In this document: piece by piece, positions 45,261 to 54,819 of the stretch | Numbering within the stretch: position 1 is the first letter of the stretch | How the letters are laid out: each line of letters starts with the position of its first letter | Assembly: GCA_000751295.2 (NCBI GenBank) | Contig: CCMO02000002.1 | Location: 828,501 to 892,500, forward strand | DNA: 64,000 nucleotides | Reading direction: 5' to 3' | DNA from: a bacterium YEK0313 | Lineage (GTDB): Bacteria > Pseudomonadota > Alphaproteobacteria > Rhizobiales > Phreatobacteraceae | Notes under the pieces: generated by a model | Database searches by the model: none | The model's input: only the letters and a program-made list of their open reading frames with translations | Told to the model about the DNA's origin: nothing | Program-made: the position numbers and the translations under genes

Positions 45261-45695
45261 TCAGGCGAGGGCCTGGCGGCGCTTGAAGGTGCCGCTGCCC
45301 TCGGCGATCAGCTTGCCGCTCGCATCGACCACTTCGGCCCGCGCGAAGATGATGCTGCGACCGCCGCCCGTGCGCCGGCCGGTGACGGTCAGCACGCCGT
45401 CCTGGGCGGTGCCGAGATAGTTGATCGTGAAGGAGAGGGTGACCCCGCCGCGCCGCGGTTCGCGCGGGTCGGTCGGCGGCGCGCCGAAAGCGGCATGGCC
45501 GGCGACCGAATCGAGCAGGGTCGCGATCAATCCGCCATGCAGCACGCCGCCCCGGTTCATGAAGTCCGGCCGGATCCGGCAGGTGATCACCGCATAGCCG
45601 TCCTGCCACTCCTCCACCGTCCAGCCGATCAGCTTCTGGAAGGCGCTCAGATGGCCAGGACCGTCGGCGAGCCCGGAACCAGTCGAATCCTCCAT
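45261..45695 (-). CDS. Hotdog-fold thioesterase (PaaI family)
   Basis: 144-residue acyl-CoA thioesterase. The active-site helix is preceded by NRGGVLHGGLIATLLDSVAGH, the usual PaaI-type signature with the Gly-Gly and Asp at conserved spots, and the second half has LSFTINYLGTA and GRSIIFARAEVVD. It starts two bases after the stop of the dehydrogenase gene, so it forms a tight three-gene unit with it and the hydratase. In phenylacetate catabolism PaaI removes stalled CoA esters; that fits here, although no oxygenase (paaABCDE) genes are in the window. Confidence 0.85.
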   Translation of the reverse strand: MEDSTGSGLADGPGHLSAFQKLIGWTVEEWQDGYAVITCRIRPDFMNRGGVLHGGLIATLLDSVAGHAAFGAPPTDPREPRRGGVTLSFTINYLGTAQDGVLTVTGRRTGGGRSIIFARAEVVDASGKLIAEGSGTFKRRQALA

Positions 45696-45697
45696 GG

Positions 45698-47212
45698 TCA
45701 GGCCTCGGCCGTCGTCAGCTTCAGGCCGAGGCTGGCGCGCCGGCGCAGCCACGGGCTCGCCCGATAGCGCGGATCGCCCGACAGCGAATGCAGCGCGCCG
45801 AGGATGGCCGCGATCCGTTCCGCTCCGATCGCATCGCCGAGCGCGAGCGGGCCTTGCGGATAGCCGAGGCCGAGCCGCACCGCGTCGTCGATGTCGGCGG
45901 GGCTGGCAATGCGCTGCTGGGCCATGTCGGAGGCGATGTTGACGATGGTCGCGACCACCCGCTGGGCGATGAAACCTGCTGAATCGCGCATGCGGGTGAC
46001 CGGCGTGCCGTCGGCGGCGAACAAGGCATGGGCAGCCTCGACGAAGGTGGGATCGGCGCCGGGCGCCGCCATGATGACGCGGCGCTTGCCGAGGCCGAAC
46101 AGCGCATCGACCGCGACCAGCCGTGTCGCCGGCACGGCGAGCCCGGCCGCGGCCGCGGTCGCGTCGTGGCCGAGCGGCGCGACGACGATCAGCGCGTCCT
46201 CGGGCGGCTGGGGCCCGGTCACCACCGGCCATCCCGCCGCCTCGACGATGGCGACGATCTCGTCGCGCCAGGCCGGGTCGACCGCGGCAACCCAGACCGG
46301 CCGGGGGGCGGCCTGCGGCACGGGCTGCTCTGCGGGCCTGTCCTGCCCCTCGGGCCCGTGGACGTAGAAGCCCTGGCCGACCTTGCGGCCGAGCAGGCCG
46401 GCATCGAGCCGCTGCTTCAGAAGCCAGGACGGCCGGAAGCGCGGCTCGCCGTAGAACTGGCGGTACATGCTTTCGCCGACCGGCTGGGACACGTCGAGGC
46501 CGGTGAGATCGAGCAGCTCGAACGGCCCGAGCCGGAAGCCGACCTGGTCGCGCAGCGCGCGGTCGACATCGGGATAGCTGGCGGCGCCCTCGCCGGCGAC
46601 GATCTGCAGGGCCTCCGTGCCGAAGCCGCGGCCGGCGTGATTGACCACGAAGCCCGGGGAATCGATGCAGGCGACGGGGCGATGGCCATATTCGCGGGCG
46701 AAGGCCGCGAGCCGGTCGGCGATGCCGGGGCCGGTGCGCGCGCCCTCCACGACCTCGACCACCTTCATCAGCGGAACCGGATTGAAGAAATGATAGCCCG
46801 CGACCCGCTCGGGGCGCGCGCAGGCCGCGGCGATCGCGGTCACCGACAGCGAGGATGTATTGGTGGCCAGCACGCAGTCGTGCCGGACCACGGTCTCGAG
46901 CTCGACGAAGGTCTTGCGCTTGATCTCCAGGTCCTCGACGATCGCCTCGATGACGAGGTCGCAGCTGGCAAGATCGGCAAAGGACGCGGCCGGCGTCAGC
47001 CGCGCCTTGGCCGCCGCGACGGCCTCCGCCGTCATGCGCCCCTTGGCGGCGAGGCCGTCCCAGGTCGCGCCGAGCTTGTCGATGGCCATCTGCGCCCCGC
47101 CGGGCCGAGCGTCGAACAGGACGACCTGCGAACCGGCCTGCGCCGCCATCTGGACGATGCCTCCGCCCATGGCGCCGACACCGACGACGCCGACCCGTGC
47201 AAATTCAACCAT
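45698..47212 (-). CDS. paaH: 3-Hydroxyacyl-CoA dehydrogenase (PaaH-like)
   Basis: 504-residue NAD-dependent dehydrogenase with the two-part architecture of PaaH. The N-terminal Rossmann domain has VGVVGVGAMGGGIVQMAAQAG, then TNTSSLSVTAIAAAC and GYHFFNPVPLMKVVEVV. Two helical C-terminal 3-HCDH domains follow, recognisable as DSPGFVVNHAG with GPFELLDLTGLDV and RDSAGFIAQRVVATIVN with GLGYPQGPLALGDAIG. It likely oxidises 3-hydroxyadipyl-CoA or a short 3-hydroxyacyl-CoA. It is separated from the hydratase by two bases and from the thioesterase by two bases, all minus. Confidence 0.9.
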   Translation of the reverse strand: MVEFARVGVVGVGAMGGGIVQMAAQAGSQVVLFDARPGGAQMAIDKLGATWDGLAAKGRMTAEAVAAAKARLTPAASFADLASCDLVIEAIVEDLEIKRKTFVELETVVRHDCVLATNTSSLSVTAIAAACARPERVAGYHFFNPVPLMKVVEVVEGARTGPGIADRLAAFAREYGHRPVACIDSPGFVVNHAGRGFGTEALQIVAGEGAASYPDVDRALRDQVGFRLGPFELLDLTGLDVSQPVGESMYRQFYGEPRFRPSWLLKQRLDAGLLGRKVGQGFYVHGPEGQDRPAEQPVPQAAPRPVWVAAVDPAWRDEIVAIVEAAGWPVVTGPQPPEDALIVVAPLGHDATAAAAGLAVPATRLVAVDALFGLGKRRVIMAAPGADPTFVEAAHALFAADGTPVTRMRDSAGFIAQRVVATIVNIASDMAQQRIASPADIDDAVRLGLGYPQGPLALGDAIGAERIAAILGALHSLSGDPRYRASPWLRRRASLGLKLTTAEA

Positions 47213-47214
47213 GT

Positions 47215-48000
<786 letters not shown>

Positions 48001-48225
48001 TGCCGATCTCTCCCCAAGCGGCGCGATGGGCCGCGGCGACTTTGTCCGCTCTCGCCGCAGCGAAAGCAACCGGAATCCCGCGCCACCTTCCGCCGGCGCC
48101 GCATGCGCGGCTTCACCAACAAGGAAGATGCGCGCGAATGACGATCCGACCCTAGATCTGCCCCGATCTGTCCTATGCTGGGTGCGAGGACAGCGGCATC
48201 GGACCATCCGGAGGCGGCGACAATC

Positions 48226-49134
48226 ATGCGGGCATGGATAGGCAAGGCCCTGGCGATGGCCGGACTGGCCGCTTTCGCGGGCTGCGCCCTGGTTCTGCTC
48301 GGCCGGCCTCCGGGCGCGGCCGCCCAGGAGGCGCCCGTGCCGCGGCCGCGGCCGGCCGAGACCGCCCCCGACGTCGTCATTCCCAGCTACTGGGACCCGC
48401 GCCGGCGCAGCGAGCGCGTCGATCTCACGCGCGTGCCGCAGATCCGGTTCCTGACCGAGGACAACTATCCGCCGTTCAACTTCGCCGGCGCCGACGGCCA
48501 GCCGGTCGGCTTCAACGTCGACATTGCCCGGGCGCTCTGCGAGGAGCTGAGAGTGCCCTGCACCATCCAGGTGCGACGCTGGGACACGCTGCTCGAGAGC
48601 CTCGACCGCAATGCCGGCGACGCGATCATCGCGGCCCAGGCGATCACACCCGATATCCGCCGGCGCTACGAGATTTCCGACCGCTATCTGGAGACGCCGG
48701 CCCGCTTCGTCATGCGCAAGGACACGGCGCTGACCGACGCCACGCCGGAGGCCCTGGCCGGCCGTTCGATCGCGGTCGTCAGCGGCACGGCACACGAGGC
48801 CTATATCCAGGCCTTCTTCAAGAGCTCGGCGATCCGCCGCTATCCGACGCTCGCCGAAGCCCGCAAGGCATTGAGCGAGCGCGACGTCGACACCCTGTTC
48901 GGCGACGGCATCACCCATGCCTTCTGGCTGAATGGCCAGGCTTCCGGCGACTGCTGCCGGTTCCTCGGCCAGGCCTTCACCGAAAACCGCTATTTCGGCG
49001 AGGGCCTCGCCATTGTCATGCGCCGCGGCAACGATCCTCTGCGGCTCGCGATCAATCACGCCCTGCAGCGCCTGTGGGAACGAGGGGTCTATGCCGACCT
49101 CTATCTGAAGGCCTTCCCGGTCGGCATCTACTGA
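48226..49134 (+). CDS. Family 3 ABC transporter substrate-binding protein
   Basis: 302-residue periplasmic protein. A signal peptide is likely (MAGLAAFAGCALVLLG, cleavage near AAAQ), then a Pro/Arg-rich linker before QIRFLTEDNYPPFNFAGADGQ, the standard opening of amino-acid-type binding proteins. Later FNVDIARALCEEL, SGTAHEAYIQAFF and IVMRRGNDPLRLAINHALQRL match the family. No permease or ATPase gene is adjacent, so it is an orphan, possibly of a different function such as signalling. GGAGGCGGCGAC precedes ATG 48226. It diverges from the paaF-paaH-paaI run, and 48001-48225 must hold both promoters. Confidence 0.85.
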   Translation: MRAWIGKALAMAGLAAFAGCALVLLGRPPGAAAQEAPVPRPRPAETAPDVVIPSYWDPRRRSERVDLTRVPQIRFLTEDNYPPFNFAGADGQPVGFNVDIARALCEELRVPCTIQVRRWDTLLESLDRNAGDAIIAAQAITPDIRRRYEISDRYLETPARFVMRKDTALTDATPEALAGRSIAVVSGTAHEAYIQAFFKSSAIRRYPTLAEARKALSERDVDTLFGDGITHAFWLNGQASGDCCRFLGQAFTENRYFGEGLAIVMRRGNDPLRLAINHALQRLWERGVYADLYLKAFPVGIY

Positions 49135-49251
49135 CATGCGGGCGCCGATCCTCCCCCGGCCGAGGCCGTCCGGACGGAGGTCCGGCACAAGTCCGCCATA
49201 GTGATCAGGCTTGGCTAGGCGCCCCCCACATCGGCCTGACGGAGTTGCCTC

Positions 49252-50499
49252 GTGATCAAGACGCTCGCCGCCGTTCTCGCCGCCGGCCTCTGCCTTGCCG
49301 GCGCGGCGACGGCGCAAAGGATCGATCCGGCCGACCTGCTGCGCCGCCATGCGGAAGCGGGGACGCTTGCCGCCGGCGAGGCCGCGCTGGCGGCCCTGCC
49401 GCAAGACCGCCAGGCCATCGCCGCCCTCGGCATGATCAAGTTCGCGCGAGCCGTCGAGACATTGGCGCAGGGGCTCCATCGCCACGGCCTGAAATCGCCG
49501 CGCCACGACAACATTCCCCTGCTGCGCCTGCCGGTTCCCGAAAACCCGCAGCCGGCGCCGCTGACCTATGACACGCTGAGGGCGATCTATGCCCGCTTTC
49601 TCGCCGACCTCGCCGCGGCCGAGGCCGTGCTGGCGCGCCTGCCCGACGGGTCCGTGCGCGTGCCGCTCGATCTCAACGCGGTGCGGCTCGATCTCGACGG
49701 CGATGGCCAGGCGAGCCCGGCGGAAGCACTCGGCCGGATCGTCGCCCGGGTCGGCGGGGCCGATCGCCGCCTCAGAGAACCGGCCGCGGACATGCCCACC
49801 GAGCCCTGGGAGGTCGGCTTCGACCGCGCCGACACGACCTGGCTGCGCGGCTACTGCCACCTCCTGTCGGCCATGCTCGAATTCGTGCTCGCCCATGACT
49901 GGCGCGACACCTATGCGGGCGCCGCCCACCTGTTCTTCGCCGGCGCGAGCGACCCGTCCGAAGCGCGGGCGGCGCCCGAGCGCCCCCGCGATCCGATCCT
50001 CGGCGGCGACGGCGGCCAGTTCGCCGACCTCGTCGCGCTCGTCCATCTGGTGCGCTGGCCGCTCGCCGAGCCGGAACGGCTGCCGAGGGCGCGCGAGCAC
50101 CTGAAGAGCATGATCGCGCTCAGCCGCCAGACCTGGACCGAGATCCAGGCGGAGACCGACGACGACCATGAATGGCTTCCCGGCCCGAACCAGCGCAACA
50201 CCGCCTTTCCGGGCCTGGAGGTCACCGCCGAACGGCTCGACGCCTGGAAGGCCGCCCTGGCCGAGTTCGAGGCGGCGCTCGACGGCGCGCTTCTCATTCC
50301 GCACTGGCGCTATCGCCAGGGCTTCGACCTGAAGGCGGTCTTCACCGAGCCGCGGCCCTTCGACCTCGTCATGTGGGGAACCGGCCATGCCGCCCTGCCC
50401 TATCTCAAGGACGGCCCGCAGATGTCCCGGACGAGCTGGAACCAGTGGCAGCGCATCTTCGCCGGCCAGTTCCTGACCTATGCGCTCTGGTTCAACTGA
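49252..50499 (+). CDS. Exported hypothetical protein with EF-hand-like loop
   Basis: 415 residues, with a signal peptide (MIKTLAAVLAAGLCLAGAA, cleavage after TAQ). The mature part is mostly helical with no catalytic signature I recognise. A sequence at about residues 144-155, DLDGDGQASPAE, has the D-x-D-x-D-G spacing of a calcium-binding EF-hand loop. The C-terminal third is aromatic-rich (HWRYRQGFDLKAVFTEPRPFD, AALPYLKDGPQ, NQWQRIFAGQFLTYALWFN). Start is GTG 49252, with GGAG nine bases upstream. Its stop is 19 bases from the convergent VOC gene. Function unknown. Confidence 0.7.
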   Translation: MIKTLAAVLAAGLCLAGAATAQRIDPADLLRRHAEAGTLAAGEAALAALPQDRQAIAALGMIKFARAVETLAQGLHRHGLKSPRHDNIPLLRLPVPENPQPAPLTYDTLRAIYARFLADLAAAEAVLARLPDGSVRVPLDLNAVRLDLDGDGQASPAEALGRIVARVGGADRRLREPAADMPTEPWEVGFDRADTTWLRGYCHLLSAMLEFVLAHDWRDTYAGAAHLFFAGASDPSEARAAPERPRDPILGGDGGQFADLVALVHLVRWPLAEPERLPRAREHLKSMIALSRQTWTEIQAETDDDHEWLPGPNQRNTAFPGLEVTAERLDAWKAALAEFEAALDGALLIPHWRYRQGFDLKAVFTEPRPFDLVMWGTGHAALPYLKDGPQMSRTSWNQWQRIFAGQFLTYALWFN

Positions 50500-50518
50500 G
50501 GGGCCTGGCCGGTTGGGC

Positions 50519-50887
50519 TCAGGCCGTGCAGACCGCTTCGATATTGTTGCCGTCGCCGTCGATCAGGAAGGCGGCATAGTAGGTCGGACCATAGTCGGGG
50601 CGCAGGCCCGGCGCGCCGTTGTCCTTGGCGCCGGCCTTCAGCCCCGCCGCATGGAAGGCATCGACCGCGCCGCGGTTGCGGGCGGCGAAGGCGACATGGC
50701 AGCCGGATCCCGACCGGCCCGGCTCGGGATGCAGCCAGAGCGCCGGTGCGTCGGCCGGGCCGAAGCCGGCATAGGTCTCGCCGCGCGCGCCGGCGACATG
50801 GCCGAGGGGTTTGAGCACGGCCTCGTAGAAGCGCGCGCTGGCGTCGAGATCGCGGACGCGCAGGCCGAAATGATCGAACATGGACAT
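50519..50887 (-). CDS. VOC-superfamily (glyoxalase-like) protein
   Basis: 122-residue protein of the vicinal-oxygen-chelate fold. It begins MSMFDHFGLRVRDLDASARFYEAVL, the usual first strand-helix pattern, with a potential metal His in FDHFGLRV, and ends FLIDGDGNNIEAVCTA with a conserved Glu. The middle has HVAFAARNRGAVDAFHAAGL. AGGAGG lies just upstream of ATG 50887 on its strand. Substrate cannot be inferred. It is the last gene of the MFS-ogt-AraC-VOC run on the minus strand. Confidence 0.85.
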   Translation of the reverse strand: MSMFDHFGLRVRDLDASARFYEAVLKPLGHVAGARGETYAGFGPADAPALWLHPEPGRSGSGCHVAFAARNRGAVDAFHAAGLKAGAKDNGAPGLRPDYGPTYYAAFLIDGDGNNIEAVCTA

Positions 50888-50914
50888 GAGGAAGCCTCCT
50901 GGTGACCGGGAGGC

Positions 50915-51766
50915 TCAGGCTAGGACGGGCAGGCCCAGCCGTTCTTGGATTATCTTGCGGTCGCCCCTGGCAGCTCGGCGGAAACCGCGCGGTGAGACGC
51001 CGGCGGCCCGGTGGAAAGTGCGGACGAAGTTCGAGAGATCGGCGAAGCCGACATCATAGGCGATGCCGGTGATGGTCCGCATGTCGTCGGCGAGCAGCCG
51101 CGCGGCGTGGCGCAGCCGCGACTGCACGAGATATTGATGCGGCGTGACGCCGATGACCCGGGTGAACAGGCGCAGGAAATGAAACGGGCTGAGCCCGGCC
51201 TCGCGCGCGGCGTCGTCGAGGCCGATCGGCCGGTGCGAGGCCTGATCGATCCAGAACGCCGCCTCGACCATGCGCCGGCGGTTGCGCGTGCCGCCGTCGA
51301 CCGGCTCGCGGCGGCGGTCGGAGGCGATCTCGACGAAACGGGCCATCATGATCAGGCCGGCCTCGTCGAGCCCGACATCGGAGCGCCCCTCGGCCGCCGC
51401 CTGCCCGAGCTCGCCGATGACGGTGAGCGCGGGCAAAGGCGGCATGGCGGTTCTCAGCCAGATGTCCCCGATGGGGCCGACCGCGTCCGCCAGCGCGGCC
51501 GAGGGCTGGAACGACAGGCATTCGTCGCCGCCGCCGTGATGCTCATGGCTGCAGACGAATTCCGTGCCGGGCCGGCCGACAAAGACCGAACCGGTGACCA
51601 GTTCGTGACGGCAGCCGCGGCAGGCGACGCCGAAACTGCCGCGACGGACATAGGACAGGGAAAAGCGGTCATGCACCTCGGCATAGGGCCGATCGCCGGG
51701 GCCCGCCGCGCAGCGATAATCCACGACGATCATGGCGCCGTCGTCATGGAGCCGGATCGCGCTCAC
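50915..51766 (-). CDS. AraC-family transcriptional regulator
   Basis: 283-residue regulator. The N-terminal half is a cupin-like sensor (HDRFSLSYVRRGSFGVACRGC, PGTEFVCSHEHHGGGDECLSF). The C-terminal 100 residues hold the two helix-turn-helix units of AraC: IGLDDAAREAGLSPFHFLRLF and TITGIAYDVGFADLSNFVRTF, ending near GVSPRGFRRAARG. The start is GTG 51766, in a GTGA overlap with the ogt stop, which favours it over ATG 51733. Close linkage to ogt suggests regulation of alkylation repair, but the Ada-type Cys4 zinc site is absent. Confidence 0.88.
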   Translation of the reverse strand: MSAIRLHDDGAMIVVDYRCAAGPGDRPYAEVHDRFSLSYVRRGSFGVACRGCRHELVTGSVFVGRPGTEFVCSHEHHGGGDECLSFQPSAALADAVGPIGDIWLRTAMPPLPALTVIGELGQAAAEGRSDVGLDEAGLIMMARFVEIASDRRREPVDGGTRNRRRMVEAAFWIDQASHRPIGLDDAAREAGLSPFHFLRLFTRVIGVTPHQYLVQSRLRHAARLLADDMRTITGIAYDVGFADLSNFVRTFHRAAGVSPRGFRRAARGDRKIIQERLGLPVLA

Positions 51767-52365
51767 GACCGCCCGGTCCGGGTGCGCGCCCGCGGCGGCG
51801 CGACGAAAGCGAAGGCGTTGTCGCCGTCGAACAGGGTCGGCTCGGCGCTGGTGCGCGCCTTCTCGATGGTCAGGAGGCGGAACTTGGTCTCGACGCCGCC
51901 ATCGGCCGAGAAGCCACCGGTCCTGCCGCCGGCGGCGAGCACCCGATGGCAGGGCACGATGATCGGGAACGGGTTCCTGCCCAGCGCCTGGCCGACGGCC
52001 TGCGCGGCGCCCGGCTCGCCGACACGCCGCGCCACCTCGCCATAGGTCAGCGTTTCGCCCGGCAGAATGGCGCGGGCGACGTCATAGACCTTGACGTGGA
52101 ACGCGGGCACGCCGGTCAGGTCGAGGGCGATGTCGCGCAGATCGTGCGCCTTGCCGCCGATATGGGCGACGATGTCGTCGATGGCGCGGCGCACCGCCGG
52201 CGGCGGCTCGGCCTCGGCAAGATCGGGAAAGCGCCGGGCGAGCCGGGCGCGGGCGCGGACCGCGCTGCCTTCCGGCAGTTGCGCGCCGGTGACGCCCGCC
52301 GGTCCCCAGGCAATGGCGCAGAGACCAATGGCGGTTTCAAAGAGGGCGTAGCCAGCTTCGCTCAT
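51763..52365 (-). CDS. ogt: Methylated-DNA--[protein]-cysteine S-methyltransferase
   Basis: 200-residue suicide repair protein that removes methyl groups from O6-methylguanine. The C-terminal active-site motif IIVPCHRVLAAGG has the acceptor Cys, preceded by LTYGEVARRVGEPGAAQAVGQALGRNPFP, here seen in two pieces around residues 107-135, and followed by GFSADGGVETKFRLL. The N-terminal domain is shorter than in Ogt of E. coli and divergent. It overlaps the AraC gene by four bases. ATG 52365 is the first in-frame start. Confidence 0.93.
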   Translation of the reverse strand: MSEAGYALFETAIGLCAIAWGPAGVTGAQLPEGSAVRARARLARRFPDLAEAEPPPAVRRAIDDIVAHIGGKAHDLRDIALDLTGVPAFHVKVYDVARAILPGETLTYGEVARRVGEPGAAQAVGQALGRNPFPIIVPCHRVLAAGGRTGGFSADGGVETKFRLLTIEKARTSAEPTLFDGDNAFAFVAPPRARTRTGRS

Positions 52366-52392
52366 GACACTCCGATCATAACACCGCGGGCC

Positions 52393-53667
52393 TCATGCGG
52401 GCTTGGAAAATCTTGCCGCAGCCGGCCGTCCGCCCAGGAGGAAGGCGATGATCGCCAGGCCCTGGACGATCGCCGCGGCGGCGAAGAACAGCGGCGCGAC
52501 GCCCGGCATCGTCTGCGTCAGGTCGCGCACCAGGCCGAAGGCGGCCGGCGCGAAGGCATAGGACGCCTGCGCGATGGCGACGATCAGGGCCACGACCCGG
52601 GCGACGTCCTCGCGGGCAAATTCGACCTGGGCGATCAGCGGCGGCAGGGAGGTCGCATTGCCGATGCCCGATCCGAACAGGGCGACGCCGAGCAGGAGCA
52701 AGGGCACGTTCTGGCCGGCGGCCAGGATGAACACCAGGGAACCGACGATCTGGATCGCATAGGCAAGGCAGCTCACGCGGCGGCGGTCGGCATTGGCAGG
52801 CATCAGCCAGCCGGCGAGCGTCCGGCCGACGATCGCGCAGATGGTGGCGAAGCCCATGGCGAGCCCGGCATATTGGGCGCCCAGTGCCGGCACGAGCAGC
52901 GAGAACAGATGGGCGATCAGGCCGATCTGGGCGAACAGGCCGAGCGCCATGCCGGTCGCCAGCGTGACGAAGCGGATGTTGCGCCAGAGGGCCCGCCCCG
53001 GCAGCGGCACGACAGGGGGCACCGATGCGGCCGCCGGCGCAGCCGCCATGGCCGGACCGTCCGGGGCAAGCCCGAGGCTCTCGGGCGTGGCGCGGAACAG
53101 GAGGTCGGCGAGCAGCCACATCACCGCGACGGTGACGAGGCCGATGCCGGCCGCCGCCGCCGGAAAGCCGACCTGGGCGATCGCGGCCACCCAGAGCGGC
53201 GAGAACAGGACGCCGCCGATGCTCGCGCCGTTATAGGCCATGGACAGGGCGGCCGGCCGGCCACGCACGAACCAGGGCGAGACGATGGCGTTGACCGCGG
53301 CCGCACCCAGGGCCACCCAGCCGCCGCCGGACAGCATGGTGACCGCGAGGAGCTGCCAGGGCTCGGCCGCCACCGCCCAGCCATAGATGCCGAGGGCCAG
53401 GGCCACGGCGCCGGCCTTGGTGACCCACGGCACGCCGAAGCGGCGGTAGAGCGCCGGCAGATTGGCGACGACGAAGGCGCCGATCAGGAAATGCAGGGTC
53501 ACCGCCGTCGAAACCAGGGTCAAAGGCCAGCCGCGCGCCTCGCGCACGGCGTGCAGGAAGACCGGCGGGCCGTAGAAGCCCAGGCCCCAGCCGAAGACGG
53601 CGAGGACAAAAGCGCCGGCGACCACCCGCCAGCCGAAGAACGGACCATCTGCCGTGCGTGCCGTCAT
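52393..53667 (-). CDS. MFS transporter
   Basis: 424-residue transporter with twelve hydrophobic segments in two halves. The N-terminal half opens FFGWRVVAGAFVLAVFGWGLGFYG, cited by its first part FFGWRVVAGAFV, and has RGRPAALSMAYNGASIGG; the second half has LAMGFATICAIVGRTLAGWL. These match monocarboxylate/oxalate-type MFS proteins more than drug exporters. ATG 53667 is fixed by MTARTADG. It lies 27 bases upstream of ogt on the same strand, so it may be co-transcribed. Substrate not inferable. Confidence 0.85.
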   Translation of the reverse strand: MTARTADGPFFGWRVVAGAFVLAVFGWGLGFYGPPVFLHAVREARGWPLTLVSTAVTLHFLIGAFVVANLPALYRRFGVPWVTKAGAVALALGIYGWAVAAEPWQLLAVTMLSGGGWVALGAAAVNAIVSPWFVRGRPAALSMAYNGASIGGVLFSPLWVAAIAQVGFPAAAAGIGLVTVAVMWLLADLLFRATPESLGLAPDGPAMAAAPAAASVPPVVPLPGRALWRNIRFVTLATGMALGLFAQIGLIAHLFSLLVPALGAQYAGLAMGFATICAIVGRTLAGWLMPANADRRRVSCLAYAIQIVGSLVFILAAGQNVPLLLLGVALFGSGIGNATSLPPLIAQVEFAREDVARVVALIVAIAQASYAFAPAAFGLVRDLTQTMPGVAPLFFAAAAIVQGLAIIAFLLGGRPAAARFSKPA

Positions 53668-53785
53668 GCCCCGTCCCTGTTTTCCATCGTTTCGGCCGCC
53701 GGCTGTCGGCCGCGACGGCGAGAATGCCCGTGCCGGCCGCCCTATGTTTCGGGCCTGGCCGAACCGTCACCGTCCCGCATCCGCC

Positions 53786-54592
53786 TCAATCCGGCAAACG
53801 GATGGTCGCTTCCATGAAGGTGACCGCGGAGCCGCCGATCAGCACCCGGTCGCCGGCCAGCGTGCATCCGAGATGGCCGCCGCGCTTCGAGCACTGGAAG
53901 GCCGAGAGTTCGGTCCTGCCCAGCTTGTCGGCCCAATAGGGCACCAGCGTCGCATGGATCGAACCGGTCACCGGATCTTCCGGAATGCCCTCGGCGGGAA
54001 CGAAATAGCGGGAGACGAAATCGTGGCTCTCGCCGCGCGCGGTGATCACGAGGCCGGGCGGCGTGAGCGTCGCGATGGCCGCCAGATCCGGCACGAAGGC
54101 ACGCAGCGCCGCCTCGTCCGCCAGTTCGACGAAGATATTCTCAAAGTTGCGGAAGCTCCTGCGCGACAGCCCGGCGAAAATGCGCGCGAGCACCGGCGGC
54201 TCGTCGCCGATCGGCTCGGGCCGGAGACAGGGCAGGTCCAGCACATAATCGCCGGCCACGCCGCCTTCGCCGCGCGTCACGCGCAATTCGCCGATCCGCG
54301 TCGCAAAGGCGAGATCGCCCGGCTCGCCGCGTTCGGCGGCCAGCACATGGGCGGTCGCCAGCGTCGCATGGCCACAGAAATTGACCTCGTGGGTGGGCGT
54401 GAACCAGCGCAGATCCCAGCCGCCCGCAGCGCCCGGCCGGGCGAAGGCGGTCTCGGCGAGATTGTTCTCCTCGGCGATGGCCTGCATCACCGCGGCCGGC
54501 AGCCAGTCGTCGAGGATGAGCACGGCCGCGGGGTTGCCGCCGAAGACGCGGTCGGCGAAGGCATCGACCTGGTACATGATGAGACGCGGCAT
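53786..54592 (-). CDS. PhzF-family isomerase
   Basis: 268-residue protein of the PhzF/DAP-epimerase-like fold. It begins YQVDAFADRVFGGNPAAV, the diagnostic PhzF opening with the Asp-Ala-Phe pattern, and has EENNLAETAF with the catalytic-type Glu, then WFTPTHEVNFCGHATLATAH and DPVTGSIHATLVPYW, both conserved. Despite the name most members are not phenazine enzymes. ATG 54592 is in a normal position. It is 118 bases upstream of the MFS gene on the same strand. It diverges from the lysyl-tRNA synthetase gene. Confidence 0.88.
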   Translation of the reverse strand: MPRLIMYQVDAFADRVFGGNPAAVLILDDWLPAAVMQAIAEENNLAETAFARPGAAGGWDLRWFTPTHEVNFCGHATLATAHVLAAERGEPGDLAFATRIGELRVTRGEGGVAGDYVLDLPCLRPEPIGDEPPVLARIFAGLSRRSFRNFENIFVELADEAALRAFVPDLAAIATLTPPGLVITARGESHDFVSRYFVPAEGIPEDPVTGSIHATLVPYWADKLGRTELSAFQCSKRGGHLGCTLAGDRVLIGGSAVTFMEATIRLPD

Positions 54593-54720
54593 CGGGCATA
54601 TCTCCCTGGCGGTGACGCAGGCCGACGATGCCGGCCGCCTCGGCCCTTTCCAAATGCCAATTGGTGATGCCTCCGACCAGCGATCGCGATCGTTCGGGCC
54701 GGCGCGCGGGCCCGGCTTGA

Positions 54721-54749
54721 TTGACCCTTGCGCGGCTAAGTCCTATTGC
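54721..54749 (+). promoter_or_regulatory. Likely sigma-70-type promoter of the lysyl-tRNA synthetase gene
   Basis: TTGACC (54721-54726), a 17-base spacer, then TATTGC (54744-54749) resembles the alphaproteobacterial housekeeping promoter (CTTGAC-N17-CTATAT). The predicted start near 54756 gives a leader of about 65 nt. Divergent phzF lies beyond. No T-box-like structure is visible in the leader. Confidence 0.55.
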
Positions 54750-54819
54750 ATCGCCCCCTGAACCCTATCCGCCCCATCCGGACCTTGAGGTCCCGCCCGC
54801 CCTGCCCGGAACCTAGCCC

